Shown in pieces: positions 1-8,614 of a stretch of 21,037 nt of DNA. The DNA is from a virus. The notes beneath the pieces were generated by a model. That model saw nothing but the letters and a program-made list of their open reading frames with translations, was not told the origin of the DNA and searched no databases. The stretch spans positions 1 through 21,037 of the IMG/VR virus record IMGVR_UViG_3300008050_000403; one strand, given 5' to 3'. A program made the translations under genes and the position numbers. How positions within the stretch are numbered: the first letter of the stretch is position 1; each line of letters begins with the position of its first letter.

Positions 1-5
1 ATCTC

Positions 6-1262
6 TTAGAAGTTTGTAATTGAGCAGAATGCTGCTGGTCTGTAAATAGGTAGTCCCATTCTCACAGAAGCTTTCATAACAACTATATCTTTTGCAAAGT
101 TTGATGCATGGCTATCGGACATGCTTACTTCCATACCTTGTCTTGCGACTATATGAATAGCTTGTCCACCGCCAAAAACACCAACGAGTGCAGTTCCAGA
201 AGTGTCTATTTCTTTAGACACTACAACAGGAACACCCCAGAGTCTTGGTAAAGCATTTTCTCCGAAGCCACCTGCACCAACGAATAATGGATTTAAACTT
301 CCACTAGTTGTTACTGCATTAACTTCAGTTACTACTTGATACCAGTCTGCTGGATTCATAATAATTGCATCGGGATTCATATAAGCGTCTTTCTGAATTT
401 CAGTAATCGCTTCGAATACTTGTCCGATTCTCTTTAAGTTTCCACTAAAAGAGGAATAATCAAAAGTGTTTATTCCACTCTTATTAAGAATTCCTGTGAG
501 AGCTGAGCCTGTTCCTGCACCATCTAAGATTTGGTCAGAGATAGCACTTCTTACCATAAGCCGTAATCTGCTATCAATGTATCCTTGTGATGCCGAAACA
601 TCTGCCAAGAGTTCCTCAGTCATTGGTATAAATGCACCAATCTTCCTAATGTTCTCCGTTCTTTCGGTAAATGCCAAAGCACTTTCGCCGTAAGTTCCAC
701 CTTCAGCAATAGTTCCTGCCGAGTTAGTGTAAGTAGTTTCTTCCAAATACTTATATTGATACTGGTCAGTTGTGATTGTATCAATTAAAGCAGGAACAAC
801 ATAAGGGTCAGCTACTGCCGACTCTTGTATTCTACTAGCCCTAACCACCGCAGGTGGCCATGTACTTTCAGTTACAGTTGTTTTAAACTCATATCTTGGG
901 TCAAACTTAACTTCAGATGATATGCCTTTTTGACCATTCTCAATAAAACCTTTATAAGCTTCTGTTTCAAGAAATTTTTGCCCAAGTGTTTTAACATCAT
1001 CTTTGTCTTTGGCTTCGCCATGTACAGCCATAGGCTCTACTGCTTTACCTTTTTCAATTTCAGATTCTAATTCCTTTTGCTCTTTATCTATCTTTTCAGC
1101 TTCTTTGATTTTATCTACTAAGTCAGCCATATCTTCATTTCTCTTTGCCCAATTTTCTTTGGTCTCGGAGTTGAAGTCAGTTGGCTCAAATTCCTTAAAC
1201 TCATTTAAGGTATTTTCTCTAAGTTCTTGTAGTTCTTTTTTCATATCAATTAATTTTGACAT
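6..1262 (-). CDS. Major capsid protein, HK97 fold
   Basis: Main shell protein of the icosahedral head, 418 aa. Residues 1 to about 75 are charged and heptad-rich, as expected of the N-terminal scaffolding (delta) domain that HK97-type capsid proteins lose during maturation. From about residue 125 the text is typical of the phage_capsid family: a conserved first strand, the block 'IGAFIPMTEELLADV', the helix 'AISDQILDGAGTGSALTGIL' and the block 'PDAIIMNPADWYQ'. The usual length is 300-420 aa, so the gene is complete; its TAA stop lies at 6-8. AGGAGA sits 6 nt before the ATG. It follows the prohead protease with a 2-nt gap, the standard order portal, protease, capsid. Recognition is by sequence pattern and gene order; confidence is high. 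Confidence 0.95.
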   Translation of the reverse strand: MSKLIDMKKELQELRENTLNEFKEFEPTDFNSETKENWAKRNEDMADLVDKIKEAEKIDKEQKELESEIEKGKAVEPMAVHGEAKDKDDVKTLGQKFLETEAYKGFIENGQKGISSEVKFDPRYEFKTTVTESTWPPAVVRASRIQESAVADPYVVPALIDTITTDQYQYKYLEETTYTNSAGTIAEGGTYGESALAFTERTENIRKIGAFIPMTEELLADVSASQGYIDSRLRLMVRSAISDQILDGAGTGSALTGILNKSGINTFDYSSFSGNLKRIGQVFEAITEIQKDAYMNPDAIIMNPADWYQVVTEVNAVTTSGSLNPLFVGAGGFGENALPRLWGVPVVVSKEIDTSGTALVGVFGGGQAIHIVARQGMEVSMSDSHASNFAKDIVVMKASVRMGLPIYRPAAFCSITNF

Positions 1263-1264
1263 AT

Positions 1265-2101
1265 TTATTCTCCTACAATCAAATTAGGGTCTAATGTTTC
1301 CATTAAAACCCTTTCCGTTTCTAATAATAAAGTTGTATCATCGATTTCTTCTTCTTTAAGTTTTTCTGGAGTTGCAACACTCAATAGAGTGTCCAAATCT
1401 TGGAATGCTTCTTGCAAAGCATCTTGCACTTCCATAACTAGAGAAGCTGACTTCTCTGATAAAACCTTCTCTTTTCCAAGTCTCAAGGCAGTAAGCTCCT
1501 TGAATCTTGATAACAATTCAGATAACTTAATAAGTAAATCATCTGATTGCTCATCTAAAGTTAAACCAGAGAGCTCCTTCTCAGTTGCTTCTGATTTTTC
1601 TTCGACATCTTCATCATTATTTTCTTTAACACCAACAGTGAAGGTGTTTTGATTTGCTCCGACAAGGACTGGGCTAACTTCCCAAACATTAAGTTCCTTT
1701 AAGTATCGAGCATCAACTGGTGTTTCACTATCTTTCTGATATGTACCATTTTCATAATCCAATACTTCATATCCGAAAGACCATTGTTGTAAATCTCCCA
1801 TAGCTTTAACAGTGTTGAAGGCATCTTTACCAGCTTGAGTGTCCATAATGAATTGACCTTTAAAGGTAGCTTTGTCTCCATCTTGTTTAATGACTCCACG
1901 ACCAATAGGATTTTTCCAGTCATGAGCCCAGACCATAGCAACTCCACTGTCTCCATAGCCAGACTTAATTGCATTTGGCATTACTACATCTCCATCTGAA
2001 TCCATTTCATTGAATACTGAGAAGACTGCTTCTACTTTGCCTTCTACTTCATTAGTTATTTTTGAGTCGATTACTTTTGACTCGAGCTTATCTCTTTCCA
2101 T
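1265..2101 (-). CDS. Prohead maturation protease, HK97/U35 family
   Basis: Serine protease that cleaves the capsid delta domain after prohead assembly; herpesvirus-assemblin fold. The N-terminal 160 residues carry the family pattern: 'VFNEMDSDGDVVMPNAI', a catalytic His in 'VWAHDWKNPIG' (about residue 60), a catalytic Ser in 'QQWSFGY' (about 108) and an acidic third residue in 'LNVWEVSPVLVGAN' (about 141). The C-terminal third is acidic and helical, as in family members that also act as internal scaffold. I chose the ATG at 2101 because GAAGGA lies 6 nt upstream and the previous stop ends 1 nt before it. An in-frame ATG at 2119 would add six residues but has no ribosome binding site and overlaps the upstream gene. 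Confidence 0.92.
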   Translation of the reverse strand: MERDKLESKVIDSKITNEVEGKVEAVFSVFNEMDSDGDVVMPNAIKSGYGDSGVAMVWAHDWKNPIGRGVIKQDGDKATFKGQFIMDTQAGKDAFNTVKAMGDLQQWSFGYEVLDYENGTYQKDSETPVDARYLKELNVWEVSPVLVGANQNTFTVGVKENNDEDVEEKSEATEKELSGLTLDEQSDDLLIKLSELLSRFKELTALRLGKEKVLSEKSASLVMEVQDALQEAFQDLDTLLSVATPEKLKEEEIDDTTLLLETERVLMETLDPNLIVGE

Positions 2102-2102
2102 T

Positions 2103-3455
2103 TTAAATCCTTCTTTCATGATAAATAACTGTACATCTACAATTACATACTAATCTAGGTGGAGCTCCAAAGCTACTATCTGCTGGATAATTCATCTTAA
2201 ATCCCTGCACATTGAAAGTAGCATTCTTGTCCACTTCAATCCTGTCCATATAAATATGTGCATCTCTTACTTTACCATCTCTTCTTGTTGTCCACTCCTT
2301 AGTTAACATTAATCCTGTTTGACCTGCTGACTGAGCCATTCCATAGTTAGATATAGCAGTTCCTTCTGTTCTTGCAATGTTCATTGCTCTTCCAAGATTC
2401 TTCTTTCCTAATACTTTGCTTATTCGTTTTTGAATATGTCTTTCAGCTCTAGCACCAGTTAAACCAAGTTCAGCTACTTCATCAGTTGCTTTCCTTAATG
2501 CAGTATTTAAGTTTCCTTTCATTGTCTTTGACATATCTGGAATTAAAGTATCTAATCTCTTTTGAACAAAAGCTTTTGAAGCCCTGTTAAATGATTGTCT
2601 TTCTATTGGTAATCTAACTCCAGCTCTTCTTCTAGGGTAGAATCCATCTTCAATAATTTCTTTTCTAGGTTTTAACCTTCTGTTCCTAGTAATGACTTCC
2701 TGCTGAGATGGTGTATAAACAAAGTTATCATCTGTTGTCTTCTCTTCTGGTAACAAGAATGCTGTTTGTAAGTAAGCAAAGTCAACTGCCATGCTTTCGT
2801 AAATATCAGCTACATCATCAATCCATTTGTTAGCTTCATTATCTATTGCAATGTTTGCTATGTTGATTGTTCCAGAAGCAGTTGCTGATTGTTCTGCAAA
2901 TACTTTATTGATTGCATTAACTTGATTTCTTAAAAGTACATAATAGGTTTTAGCTAAAACGAAATCCCAATTACCTAATAGTTTATCAAACTCTTCATAA
3001 TGAATATCTCTTGATTGTTTAGTTCTGAATCTTTCAGTCCTTACCTTCCAATTAGTATCTCTTAATATATTTCTTCTTCTTATAAGCTCTTGAGCAGATG
3101 CAAAGTTCTTTTGTTTCTCTAATGTATCAACATTCTCTCTTGCCCAGTGATAAGCTTTCATTCTATCTTCCTTCTCAATGCTTCCACCTAGTAGCAACCA
3201 GACAACTTGTTCAGCAGACATTAGTGATGTCTCTCCACGATTGTATGCTAAGGACTTCTTAGAATCTAACTCAGACTCATGTCTTAAGAAATAAGATTCC
3301 ATTTGTACTAGGAGCTCTTCAGTAACTATTCCTTTTGAAAGATTCTTTGCGTTTGTTGATAAGTCGGTAGGTATATGAGTTTCAGTAATATGAATAAAGT
3401 CCAGACCTTTAATTGCATTCTGTCTTATATGATTTGGAACTAGGAATCTAGTCAT
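2103..3455 (-). CDS. MuF/SPP1 gp7-like head morphogenesis protein
   Basis: Minor head protein, 450 aa. The last 110 residues show the Phage_Mu_F pattern: 'ARTEGTAISNYG', then 'EWTTRRDGKVRDAHIYMD', a hydrophobic strand 'FNVQGFKMNYPAD' and the closing 'VCNCRCTV' (Cys437, Cys439, Cys441). In SPP1 and Mu such proteins enter the prohead with the portal and affect DNA ejection. Residues 1 to about 115 look like a separate helical module that I have seen on phage head proteins ('VPNHIRQNAIKGL', then 'MESYFLRHESELDSK' and 'VVWLLLGGS'); its function is unknown to me. It overlaps the portal end by 8 nt, so translation is probably coupled, and the ribosome binding site is weak. No toxin-like domain is visible after the MuF block. 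Confidence 0.88.
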   Translation of the reverse strand: MTRFLVPNHIRQNAIKGLDFIHITETHIPTDLSTNAKNLSKGIVTEELLVQMESYFLRHESELDSKKSLAYNRGETSLMSAEQVVWLLLGGSIEKEDRMKAYHWARENVDTLEKQKNFASAQELIRRRNILRDTNWKVRTERFRTKQSRDIHYEEFDKLLGNWDFVLAKTYYVLLRNQVNAINKVFAEQSATASGTINIANIAIDNEANKWIDDVADIYESMAVDFAYLQTAFLLPEEKTTDDNFVYTPSQQEVITRNRRLKPRKEIIEDGFYPRRRAGVRLPIERQSFNRASKAFVQKRLDTLIPDMSKTMKGNLNTALRKATDEVAELGLTGARAERHIQKRISKVLGKKNLGRAMNIARTEGTAISNYGMAQSAGQTGLMLTKEWTTRRDGKVRDAHIYMDRIEVDKNATFNVQGFKMNYPADSSFGAPPRLVCNCRCTVIYHERRI

Positions 3456-5004
3456 CTTGCTTTTTAGGGCTAGTGCTATAACTTTCTATCTGTCTTAATC
3501 TTCTCTCTGCAAGTTTCCTTGTAGCATAGCAACCCATATTCTTTCCAGACCCTTCTGCAATTACACAATACTGGTCTTCAATCTTCTTAATAACTTTATC
3601 TTCAAATCTTTCAATGGTTGCTTTATCATCATTGTTCTCTTCATCATCTTCTGTAACTATTTCTGGAGTGTATTCAACTTCTGGCATATCTACTTGAGCT
3701 TCATGTGTGTATTCATCTTGATAATCTCTTTCAGTACCCATTGGCTTTAAGTAATAGTTTTGTGATTCATCAGTAGGTAGTCCAACTGCTTGTCTTGCTT
3801 CTCCGACTGTTACCCAACCACCTTCAACACCAACATTCATTCTCTCAAACAATTCGTTATGGTCTGTTTGCAAAGCTCTTACTTGACTGAAGTCATATTC
3901 TGCATAAGCCACTTCACTTGATTCATAATCTGGTAATAATATTTGTTGAGTTATTTCTTCAGCGACCATCTTCCATAAAGGAATCAGTTTGGATTCAGTA
4001 AAGAACTCTCTTAGTTCTCTAGCATTAGAATAAGTTGCGTGTTTCAATCCAGCTCCAAGACCAGCAAGGATAGCTGGAACACCAAGAACAGCAGACACTC
4101 TCTCTTCTGGAACTTGTCTGAGAGCTCCTATGTCTAAATCTTTAGGAGAGAACGATAGCTTCTCTATGTTCATTGAGCCAGATAGAATTAGTGGCTTACC
4201 TTTATTCTTTCCACCAACCTTCTGTTGATATGTCTTAGATATTTGGTCGGCTTCATCTTTAGTTAATCCATATTCATCTTTTGGACTAATCAAGATTGAA
4301 GGAACACCCATGTTAGATAATAAAGCTGTTGCCATTTGTCCTGCTGATTCATCTCCATAGATTTCTCTTAATACTGTTTTAAGTGGAGAGAATCCAGTCT
4401 TATGGTTATCTGGGTCAAGACCCAACTTGAAGTGAACGATGTCTGTCTTATCAATCTTTGCTTTGCCATCTTCCATTTCATAAACATAATGAGTTATCAG
4501 TTCTTCTTTAGTTCCTTTAGGAATTACATTGCTTGGCATCAAAGGATAGAGAGCTACCAGTTGCCCAACATTATTATATTGCTTAAGCAAGTAAGCATCT
4601 CCAGATACATGAATGGCATTTATAATATATTGTTGAACTACATCTCCAGACATATAAGGATTAGGTCTTCTCAATAATAAACTTAAAGGGTGGTTAGGTA
4701 TTGTTAGTTTTTCTCCATGCTCATCAACAGTACAAACTCCTATTGTTGCTTCTGAGAATGCAACACCAAGAACTTGAAGACAAGCTGTAACTGCTGAGTT
4801 CGATTGTCCATTGCCCAGACCTTCTATATCCCAGTTACCAGCAGAAGTGTGGTATCCCTCAATAAATGATGTGGACATTCCATAAGTTGATTCATTAGGG
4901 TCATCTCTATAGAAGTCATAGCCAGTTGTTCTCTTGTAACCAGTTCTATTATCTCTATATCTAATATTATTAACTATGTCTCTAAAGCTTCTTCGTTCTG
5001 CCAT
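3448..5004 (-). CDS. Portal protein, HK97 family
   Basis: Dodecameric DNA channel at the head vertex and docking site for terminase, 518 aa. Family landmarks are 'NSAVTACLQVLGVAFSEA', 'HPLSLLLRRPNPYMSG', 'INAIHVSGDAYLLKQYNNVG', 'TDIVHFKLG' and 'VPEERVSAVLGVPAIL'. Residues 1 to about 430 make a complete portal. An acidic linker follows, and then a small terminal module at about 479-507 with the pattern YCV-x6-GK-x-MGCY-ATRKLAERRLRQIE, an unusual tail for a portal. GAGGAGA lies directly before the ATG and overlaps the terminase TGA stop, so the two are probably coupled. The assignment rests on sequence landmarks and on the place next to the large terminase. Confidence 0.94.
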   Translation of the reverse strand: MAERRSFRDIVNNIRYRDNRTGYKRTTGYDFYRDDPNESTYGMSTSFIEGYHTSAGNWDIEGLGNGQSNSAVTACLQVLGVAFSEATIGVCTVDEHGEKLTIPNHPLSLLLRRPNPYMSGDVVQQYIINAIHVSGDAYLLKQYNNVGQLVALYPLMPSNVIPKGTKEELITHYVYEMEDGKAKIDKTDIVHFKLGLDPDNHKTGFSPLKTVLREIYGDESAGQMATALLSNMGVPSILISPKDEYGLTKDEADQISKTYQQKVGGKNKGKPLILSGSMNIEKLSFSPKDLDIGALRQVPEERVSAVLGVPAILAGLGAGLKHATYSNARELREFFTESKLIPLWKMVAEEITQQILLPDYESSEVAYAEYDFSQVRALQTDHNELFERMNVGVEGGWVTVGEARQAVGLPTDESQNYYLKPMGTERDYQDEYTHEAQVDMPEVEYTPEIVTEDDEENNDDKATIERFEDKVIKKIEDQYCVIAEGSGKNMGCYATRKLAERRLRQIESYSTSPKKQDD

Positions 5005-5011
5005 CTTCTCC

Positions 5012-6292
5012 TCAGTATGCTCTTATTGTGTTCTTCTTTGCACTTTGCAATACAGCATAAGCCAAGCTATCCACTTGGTCATCGTGTTCTCCATTAGGAA
5101 ACTGTAACAATTCCTTCTCCATATCAGAAAACCAAACTGCATCTCTAGGAAAGAATACCATACCAGCTTCCATTTTCGCAGACAATGGCAAAGCCCTAGA
5201 GAGCTTGTCTCTGTCTGCCTTCAATTCTACAATCGGAAGTGTTGTTTGTCTTCTTACGATTTGAATTAATGCTAATTGGTATCCTGCTCTTTCAATCCCA
5301 ATCATGTCTGGATTCCACTTATCATAAACTGTTTGAAGGAGCTTTAATACTTCTGGAGCTTCTAATCTCTCTCTAATGACATCGAGCACGAAGATATTGT
5401 TCTTCTTATCAAGACCAACAGTTGTTACGACTGTATAGTCTGCTGATTCCTTAGTTGATGTTGCCAAGTCAACAGTTGTAATCCTTCTTAGTTCTTTTGA
5501 ATTTCTTTTAATCTTTCCAGATATAAGATAAGTATTTGTTTCGTAGTTGCCCTCATCATTAAACTCTTCAACTGATTCTTCATTATAGAATTGAAACCAT
5601 TCTCTCTTAAGCAATCCACCAGTAAGCTCAACGAATTGAGCATCATACTCTTGTGAGAACAGATAAGACCCAATCTCTTGCTTGGCTATCTCTAATTCTT
5701 TAATATCAATAATTGGATTGGCTTGACTAGGATAGACCCATCGTTCCCATTCATCTTTGCCTTCAGCTTCATCGTATATTTTATAAAACCAGTTGTTCAT
5801 TCCTGCTGGAGTTGATATAAACAAAGCTCCACCTTTCCTATCAGTAAGGGTTGGTCTTAATACTTCTTTCCAAGTCTGTTCTTTGATGTAAGCACACTCA
5901 TCAAGAACTATGTAATCTAATCCTGCACCACGAAGTCTATCTGGGTTATCAGCAGTCCTTACAGTAACGAATCCATTAGTCTTTGTATAGATTGTCTTCT
6001 CAGATTCCTTAACTTCCATTCCATATTCACTAGCTAACTGTCTGATTGTCTTCCAACCTTCAAGAGCCATTGCATAAGTGGGAGCTACCCACCAAGTGTT
6101 CTTACCTTGCATTGCTTTTGCTAAACAGATTAAAGTTCCAAGTCTTGTCTTTCCAAATCTTCTTCCAGCAACTAAAACTTTGAATCTTGCTTGAGACTTG
6201 GCTACTTCTTGTTGAGCTTCATGTAGTTTCGGAAGTGTTACTTTATATCTAGTGGTAGTAACGAAACCTTTTGGGTCAAGACTGGTTTCCAT
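5012..6292 (-). CDS. Terminase large subunit (ATPase-nuclease)
   Basis: Packaging motor that cuts concatemeric DNA and pumps it through the portal, 426 aa. The ATPase half has Walker A 'VAGRRFGKT' (41-49), Walker B 'YIVLDE' with Asp131 and Glu132, and the coupling motif 'ISTPAG' (159-164). The RNase H-like nuclease half has candidate metal ligands Asp275 in 'TTVDLATS', Glu334 in 'IGIERAG' and Asp404, Asp405 and Asp408 in 'HDDQVDSLAYA'. All expected active-site residues are present and the length is normal. It overlaps the preceding 80-aa ORF by 17 nt. Packaging type (cos or headful) cannot be judged from this window. Confidence 0.95.
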   Translation of the reverse strand: METSLDPKGFVTTTRYKVTLPKLHEAQQEVAKSQARFKVLVAGRRFGKTRLGTLICLAKAMQGKNTWWVAPTYAMALEGWKTIRQLASEYGMEVKESEKTIYTKTNGFVTVRTADNPDRLRGAGLDYIVLDECAYIKEQTWKEVLRPTLTDRKGGALFISTPAGMNNWFYKIYDEAEGKDEWERWVYPSQANPIIDIKELEIAKQEIGSYLFSQEYDAQFVELTGGLLKREWFQFYNEESVEEFNDEGNYETNTYLISGKIKRNSKELRRITTVDLATSTKESADYTVVTTVGLDKKNNIFVLDVIRERLEAPEVLKLLQTVYDKWNPDMIGIERAGYQLALIQIVRRQTTLPIVELKADRDKLSRALPLSAKMEAGMVFFPRDAVWFSDMEKELLQFPNGEHDDQVDSLAYAVLQSAKKNTIRAY

Positions 6293-6518
6293 GCCTTAAC
6301 CAATTTAGAAAATCTCCAAACAAATCTTCGACTAACTCTGGTGGCATAGGACTTACCAAATATATTTGTGGAGATGGCATTGGTATTACATATTCATTAA
6401 TTATGTATGATGTATCTACATCAGAGAAATTCATATCCCAATCTTCAGCCATTATCATATCAACAAACTTACTGTTCGTTTCATCTTCATTCATATTATG
6501 TTCTGGAGTATCACTCAT
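6276..6518 (-). CDS. Small acidic protein between the terminase genes
   Basis: 80-aa ORF of unknown function. It is acidic in its first half and has a Pro-rich patch ('IPMPSPQIYLVSPMPP') followed by the amphipathic 'LVEDLFGDFLNWLRHG'. It is locked into the operon by a 4-nt ATGA overlap with the small terminase upstream and a 17-nt overlap with the large terminase downstream, so it is very likely translated. I do not recognise a family. The position suggests a packaging accessory role, but that is only inference. Confidence 0.7.
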   Translation of the reverse strand: MSDTPEHNMNEDETNSKFVDMIMAEDWDMNFSDVDTSYIINEYVIPMPSPQIYLVSPMPPELVEDLFGDFLNWLRHGNQS

Positions 6519-7084
6519 GACTGTTCTATTGTATCAGATGAAACTTGTTCTGGGTTGTTCTCACTAGGATTAGATACATCTTCATCGTGCATATCGTGCA
6601 TAACTGAATCACTAGGAAGTTCTTCTATGACCTTATCATCTTGAAAGTCTGAATAAGGCTCTCCATCTGCCCAGCTCATATCAACAACTACTTCTTCAAC
6701 ATTAGTAACTTGTAGGGAGCTCTTCTCTCCAAACTGCATAGGATACTTAACCGATAAGAGTTTCAGTAATAGGTTTCCATTGGTTTGCCCTAGTTCATTA
6801 ATGCGAATCAAAGTATTAACTTTAAACCGAGCTTCAGCATCTATGATTCTCTGCCATTGTTCAATAAAGTATTCATCTTTCTCTTCGAGGGCTCTCTGTC
6901 TCCATCTTCTAAAGGTTGATGAGTTAATTCCTGCGAAGGCACAAGCATCTTCAATGTATGCTCCATTCTCTAAAGCCCTAATAAGTTTTATCCATGTCTC
7001 TTCATCAAGGAACTTGTTCTTCTTTTTGGATTTCGTTAATCCGAAGTTCCTAGCGAGAAAGCCTTCATTATCTTGTTCTGTCAT
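6515..7084 (-). CDS. Probable terminase small subunit
   Basis: DNA-recognition subunit of the packaging terminase, 189 aa. Residues about 31-63 form a helix-turn-helix of the small-terminase kind ('EDACAFAGINSSTFRRWRQR'), followed by a long helical segment ('IDAEARFKVNTLIRINELG') and 'LLLKLLSVKYPMQFGEKSSL', a pattern common after the HTH in this family and expected to mediate oligomerisation. The last 60 residues are acidic and low in complexity. It is the first gene of the leftward operon, just after the divergent promoter region. The ribosome binding site is weak (TAGGT). Order and pattern make the call fairly safe, although small terminases diverge fast. Confidence 0.8.
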   Translation of the reverse strand: MTEQDNEGFLARNFGLTKSKKKNKFLDEETWIKLIRALENGAYIEDACAFAGINSSTFRRWRQRALEEKDEYFIEQWQRIIDAEARFKVNTLIRINELGQTNGNLLLKLLSVKYPMQFGEKSSLQVTNVEEVVVDMSWADGEPYSDFQDDKVIEELPSDSVMHDMHDEDVSNPSENNPEQVSSDTIEQS

Positions 7085-7142
7085 ATACCTATCTTAGTTT
7101 TTTTCTAAATTACAAATCAATAATTATATATTAGTACAATAA

Positions 7143-7154
7143 GAACAAATGTTC
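7143..7154. promoter_or_regulatory. LexA/SOS-type operator in divergent promoter
   Basis: GAAC-AAAT-GTTC, a 12-bp palindrome followed by GA, sits between the divergently transcribed small terminase (start 7084) and phosphoesterase (start 7168). GAAC-N4-GTTC is the core of the Gram-positive and actinobacterial LexA (DinR) box. A plus-strand -10-like TACAAT lies at 7135-7140, so the box would cover the start of the rightward transcript; a minus-strand TATAAT lies at 7123-7128 with its -35 region inside the box. No clear -35 is present on either strand. A phage repressor with a similar site is the alternative reading. Confidence 0.5.
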
Positions 7155-7167
7155 GAGAGAGATTTTT

Positions 7168-8385
7168 ATGACAAAAGAAGAATCTGAATCTAAAAAACTT
7201 GTAAAGAATAAACAAGAGGTCAAGCACAACGAAGAGCTTGGTAATAATTATTTTCCATCTGGTTGGAAGCCACAAAGAACTTGGGATAATGAATCTAATA
7301 CTGGAGAAGTTACTCATGTTCAGCAAGAAGAATCCTTTAAGTTCAATTCATTATTAGATGAATGGGGATTTCCTAGCGAAGAATTTTTCATTGTTGAAGA
7401 ATCAATTAAGTTTTCTACTTGGCAAACTCAACTCAAGGGTGGAACTGTTGCTGATATGTATGCTTTTAAGGCAACCATCAAACGAAAAAAACCAAAGCAT
7501 GATAAGTTTTTCAAAGAGACCTTAGCTCAAATCAAGAAGAAGAAGCCAGTTAAAGTATCTAAAGACACTGGAGAGTTAGCTTATTTCTTTATTTGTGCAG
7601 ATTGGCAGTTCGGTAAACGAGAATACAACTCTGATTGGGGAGCTGATGAGACTGTTGACCACATTCGTAATGGAATCATCAAAGCAAAAAATAATATTAA
7701 AGAATTAAAGAAGATGGGTCAGATAGTAGATGAAATATATATCATCGGAGTTGGGGATTTAATCGAAAATTGTTTTGGCTACTTCGACCATCAACCCTTC
7801 AATATCGAATACACAAGAACTGAGCAAGAACACTTAGCTCGAAGCATGATAGTTGAGATACTAGATGGCCTGTTACCTTTAGCACCAAAAATTGTTATTG
7901 GCTCAGTTATCGGTAACCATTCTGAATACAGAAGTGGTAAAGGAAGCATAACAACAAGCAGACTTGATGGCTCTGATACAGCAATCTTTCAAATCATTGG
8001 AGAGATTATTGAAGGCAGAGAAGCTTATAGTCATGTAAAGGTAGTTGTTCCAGATGATTTCTATTTAGTTCTTGAAGCCAAAGGATTAAGACTAGGTTTT
8101 TATCATGGTCATTTAACTTCTGGGGGAGCTAACATAGAAAAGAAAATTATGGGTTGGTGGTCTAATCAATCAATGGCAAGACTTCCCATAGGGTCATGCG
8201 ACATTCTTTGCACTGGGCATTATCATCACTTGAGAGTTTTAACAGAACGAGGAAAGACTTGGTTTCAATCTCCATCGTTAGATACTTCAAAAGAATTAGA
8301 AGCAAGAAGTGGGCTTACAACTACACATGGAATCTTAACATTCACAGTGAGCTCTCTAGGGTGGGATAATTTAAGAATACTTTAA
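7168..8385 (+). CDS. Metallophosphoesterase, Mre11/SbcD-like
   Basis: Calcineurin-type phosphoesterase, 405 aa, probably a DNA nuclease or repair enzyme. The metal-site motifs come in order: 'FICADWQFGK' (Asp145, with Gln147 where many members have His), 'GVGDLIEN' (Asp197), 'VIGNHSEY' (Asn250-His251), 'FYHGHLTSGG' (His313/His315) and 'CTGHYHHLRV' (His351, His353). About 135 residues precede the catalytic domain, with 'LLDEWGFPSEEFFIVEESIK' and 'STWQTQLKGG'; I associate this head region with actinophage proteins labelled Mre11-like, from memory only. It is the first gene of the plus-strand island and lies behind the LexA-type box, which fits a repair role. GAGAGAG lies about 6 nt before the ATG. 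A phosphatase acting on nucleotides cannot be excluded. Confidence 0.85.
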   Translation: MTKEESESKKLVKNKQEVKHNEELGNNYFPSGWKPQRTWDNESNTGEVTHVQQEESFKFNSLLDEWGFPSEEFFIVEESIKFSTWQTQLKGGTVADMYAFKATIKRKKPKHDKFFKETLAQIKKKKPVKVSKDTGELAYFFICADWQFGKREYNSDWGADETVDHIRNGIIKAKNNIKELKKMGQIVDEIYIIGVGDLIENCFGYFDHQPFNIEYTRTEQEHLARSMIVEILDGLLPLAPKIVIGSVIGNHSEYRSGKGSITTSRLDGSDTAIFQIIGEIIEGREAYSHVKVVVPDDFYLVLEAKGLRLGFYHGHLTSGGANIEKKIMGWWSNQSMARLPIGSCDILCTGHYHHLRVLTERGKTWFQSPSLDTSKELEARSGLTTTHGILTFTVSSLGWDNLRIL

Positions 8386-8410
8386 TGATTTCCAATTTTA
8401 GATTTATAAT
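8382..8410 (+). promoter_or_regulatory. Possible promoter for the lysozyme operon
   Basis: A perfect -10 hexamer TATAAT (8405-8410) lies 17 nt after a poor -35 TTAATG (8382-8387). The predicted start falls at about 8417, which is the ATG of the next ORF, so the message could be leaderless. The short gap after the phosphoesterase stop has no terminator-like hairpin, so read-through from 7168 is also possible. Confidence 0.35.
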
Positions 8411-8416
8411 TAGGTC

Positions 8417-8614
8417 ATGAAGAAAATAGTTGCTATCGAGAATGATGGTGTGGAAGCAAAGTTGCTTGTGCTTGATACAGATTCTGAAGAGATGACCACT
8501 CATAGAATGCCCATTGGTATAATGAAGGTTAGTCCAGTAGAGGATTATCATGATAAAATTAATTTTGAGCCCTTTGATGAGTTGCATACTAGCAACTTAT
8601 CCACACCCAGCTGA
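8417..8614 (+). CDS. Small hypothetical protein
   Basis: 65-aa ORF of unknown function starting 'MKKIVAIENDGVEAKLLVLD', a compact beta-rich head, with a polar tail. Its last 65 nt overlap the lysozyme-like gene in another frame, and the ribosome binding site of that gene (AGAGG) lies inside it, so it may serve mainly to couple expression. Evidence for it is the clean start just after a TATAAT box and TAGG a few bases upstream of the ATG. The long overlap counts against it. Confidence 0.5.
   Translation: MKKIVAIENDGVEAKLLVLDTDSEEMTTHRMPIGIMKVSPVEDYHDKINFEPFDELHTSNLSTPS

Noticed and set aside
2102-2119. Upstream ATG (2119) for the prohead protease
   Set aside because: It lacks an RBS and overlaps the previous gene by 17 nt, whereas the ATG at 2101 has GAAGGA at good spacing.
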